From the IMG/VR virus record IMGVR_UViG_3300026518_000003, positions 1 through 40,927 of that record: 40,927 nucleotides of DNA. One strand, written 5' to 3'. Source of the stretch: a virus. The position numbers were made by a program, and so were the translations under genes. The notes under the pieces are model-generated. The model saw only the letters and a program-made list of their open reading frames with translations, was not told where the DNA came from and searched no databases. Shown one piece after another: positions 39,791 to 40,927 of the stretch (within the stretch, counting starts at the first letter, position 1; the number at the start of each line of letters is the position of its first letter).

Positions 39791-40927
39791 TATCGCTTAC
39801 CTCCACTCTCTGCGCTTATTGATAACGCAGTTAAATTGAACTGTCCTTTTACCCTAATCCTAAACCACTTAGCAGTCAAGACTTTATTTAGGTCTGCTAC
39901 CGAATTGGTACTAGCGGCACTTATATGTAGCAATGAGCTTAGCCCATTACCATCTATACTACCTATAACCTCTAACACTGCACCAGTCTCACGACTAAAT
40001 TGAGCCATAGCATTGAGCATTCGGGTCTTACCAGTCTCGCTTACTCCGAAGTCACCAAACTCTATGACAGACATTCCATTCTTATTTGTCTGTAGGGATA
40101 AACCAGACGAGAATCCTAAGCCTATTAAGCTAGCTTTTAAGTTATCATAAGTATAGCTTGTAACCTGCTCCCCTAAAGGTGACAGTGACCTTGCGTTTAC
40201 TGCCTGTAGGGAAGTTAGTAGTCTGTGAGGGTAGTCCATACTTCCCCAGTTCTTCTGGTCTATATCCAGTATTAAGCTACGGTCATAGACTGGTGAGAAC
40301 CCCTGCCTAGCACCAGATTGAGCTACAAAACTACCTCCAGGTAAGCTACCTATAACTGTATTAGGGTCGGGTGCGTTAGGAGGCGAATATGTTACCGTAC
40401 GCTGGAAGCTGGAAGAATTAGACGAGGGTTGCCCAGTACCTTGGAACTGTTTATCTACCAGTATATGGTCTGCGCCTGCCCCATCAGTCCAATGTGCTTT
40501 CATAGCCCCAGTCACTACCCCTAAACCATTAACTACACTAAATGCTAGTGTAATTTGTGAAGTATGTACTGTAGGTACATACAACAAGTGATTAGAGGCA
40601 ACAACATTAGCTAAGGCAGCATCAAGCTCTGAATAGTAAATGGCACGAGTAGCTGCAAGGGCTGCAGCTTCCGTATCAGGGAACTTAATATGTGTAGGCT
40701 GCGTAGGAGGGACTAGAGTAGTTTGGATTGCTGCCCCCGGATTGGCTAGTCTAATCTGGTCATATGCACCAGATATGGGTCTATAGGCTAGGTTGTATGT
40801 GTAGTGATAATATGTGTTAGTCGTAGGGTCTGCATAAGTGTAACCTAGGCTTATTATAGCCTCCCCATTATACATCTCCTGCATACTACCACCATCAACA
40901 GAATAATGTTTATTCCAATAAGCCTCA
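39790..40927 (-). CDS. Nozzle-like tail protein, C-terminal part (continues from base 1 copy)
   Basis: This is the 3' end of the 1634-aa gene whose start is at 3894. The part unique to this end of the contig is 40800-39790 (336 codons plus stop). An ATG at 40884 is in frame but internal: it lies in the terminal repeat, and the frame is open upstream of it on the other copy. The C-terminal region is Ser/Thr/Asn-rich and beta-rich (HTSQITLAFSVVNGLGVV, FQRTVTYSPPNAPDP), ending FNLTALSISAESGGKR. Read it together with the 1-3894 entry. Confidence 0.85.
   Translation of the reverse strand, partial: EAYWNKHYSVDGGSMQEMYNGEAIISLGYTYADPTTNTYYHYTYNLAYRPISGAYDQIRLANPGAAIQTTLVPPTQPTHIKFPDTEAAALAATRAIYYSELDAALANVVASNHLLYVPTVHTSQITLAFSVVNGLGVVTGAMKAHWTDGAGADHILVDKQFQGTGQPSSNSSSFQRTVTYSPPNAPDPNTVIGSLPGGSFVAQSGARQGFSPVYDRSLILDIDQKNWGSMDYPHRLLTSLQAVNARSLSPLGEQVTSYTYDNLKASLIGLGFSSGLSLQTNKNGMSVIEFGDFGVSETGKTRMLNAMAQFSRETGAVLEVIGSIDGNGLSSLLHISAASTNSVADLNKVLTAKWFRIRVKGQFNLTALSISAESGGKR
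40801..40927. repeat. Contig-end direct repeat, right copy
   Basis: Identical to 1-127 (see there). Trim one copy before any gene or length count. Confidence 0.9.

Noticed and set aside
40884-40886. ATG at 40884 as the start of a 364-aa gene
   Set aside because: The frame is open upstream when the contig is circularised, so this is an internal Met of the 1634-aa protein.
1-40927. CRISPR arrays, insertion sequences or an integrase
   Set aside because: No regularly spaced identical repeats, transposase or tyrosine/serine recombinase motifs were seen. There is no sign of lysogeny genes.

Overview
The window is one complete circular phage contig. Bases 40801-40927 repeat bases 1-127 exactly, so the unique sequence is 40,800 bp and the first and last genes are two pieces of one gene. 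The gene order (terminase, portal, scaffold, capsid, adaptor, nozzle, then three internal-virion/ejection-type genes) is that of a T7-like podovirus, which implies a short-tailed phage of a Gram-negative bacterium. No phage RNA polymerase gene is visible and sigma-70-like promoters are, so host RNA polymerase probably transcribes it. The host cannot be named from the sequence. GC is moderate (roughly mid-40s percent), Leu CTA codons and CTAG are common, and I found no GATC site.

Layout. (1) About 16.8 kb down to 1, then across the contig join to 33.07 kb, minus strand. Several tiny early-type genes come first (16.8-15.1 kb), then a terminator, then the late block: small and large terminase, portal, a structured non-coding RNA, a small gene, scaffold, major capsid, adaptor, a repeat-rich tail fibre, a coiled-coil membrane protein, T4-type lysozyme, 3-TM holin, a 1634-aa nozzle-like protein spanning the join, and 231-, 483- and 1519-aa ejection-type proteins. 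The block ends in a minus-strand terminator at 33.0 kb. (2) About 16.87-17.70 kb: an AT-rich, gene-free divergent control region, a candidate origin. (3) 17.7-20.96 kb, plus strand: a tightly overlapped early operon of small, mostly unrecognised proteins, ending in a strong terminator. Its first gene is almost devoid of C on the coding strand. (4) 21.0-21.5 kb: a second structured RNA and a promoter. (5) 21.5-32.99 kb, plus strand: replication/recombination genes, namely SF1 helicase, Cas4/RecB-like nuclease, Sak4-like ATPase, an SSB-like protein, family A DNA polymerase and a DUF3987-like ATPase, with small accessory genes between.

The most interesting item is a pair of non-coding elements, one per strand (10643-10807 minus, 21063-21206 plus). 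They share a 14-nt 5' block, a linker AATG, a GAGAG junction and a 3' TTCAAGG, and can form the same H-type pseudoknot with different base pairs at matching positions. This looks like a structured RNA class used twice in one genome. In the first copy its 3' end abuts the ribosome binding site of the gene upstream of the scaffold, and a competing hairpin is possible, so it could be a regulatory leader. Other notable points are the apparent absence of GATC, a 13-residue peptide shared by two adjacent replication proteins but written with different codons, a His at the Phe762-equivalent site of the DNA polymerase, and duplicated leaders before two micro-ORFs.
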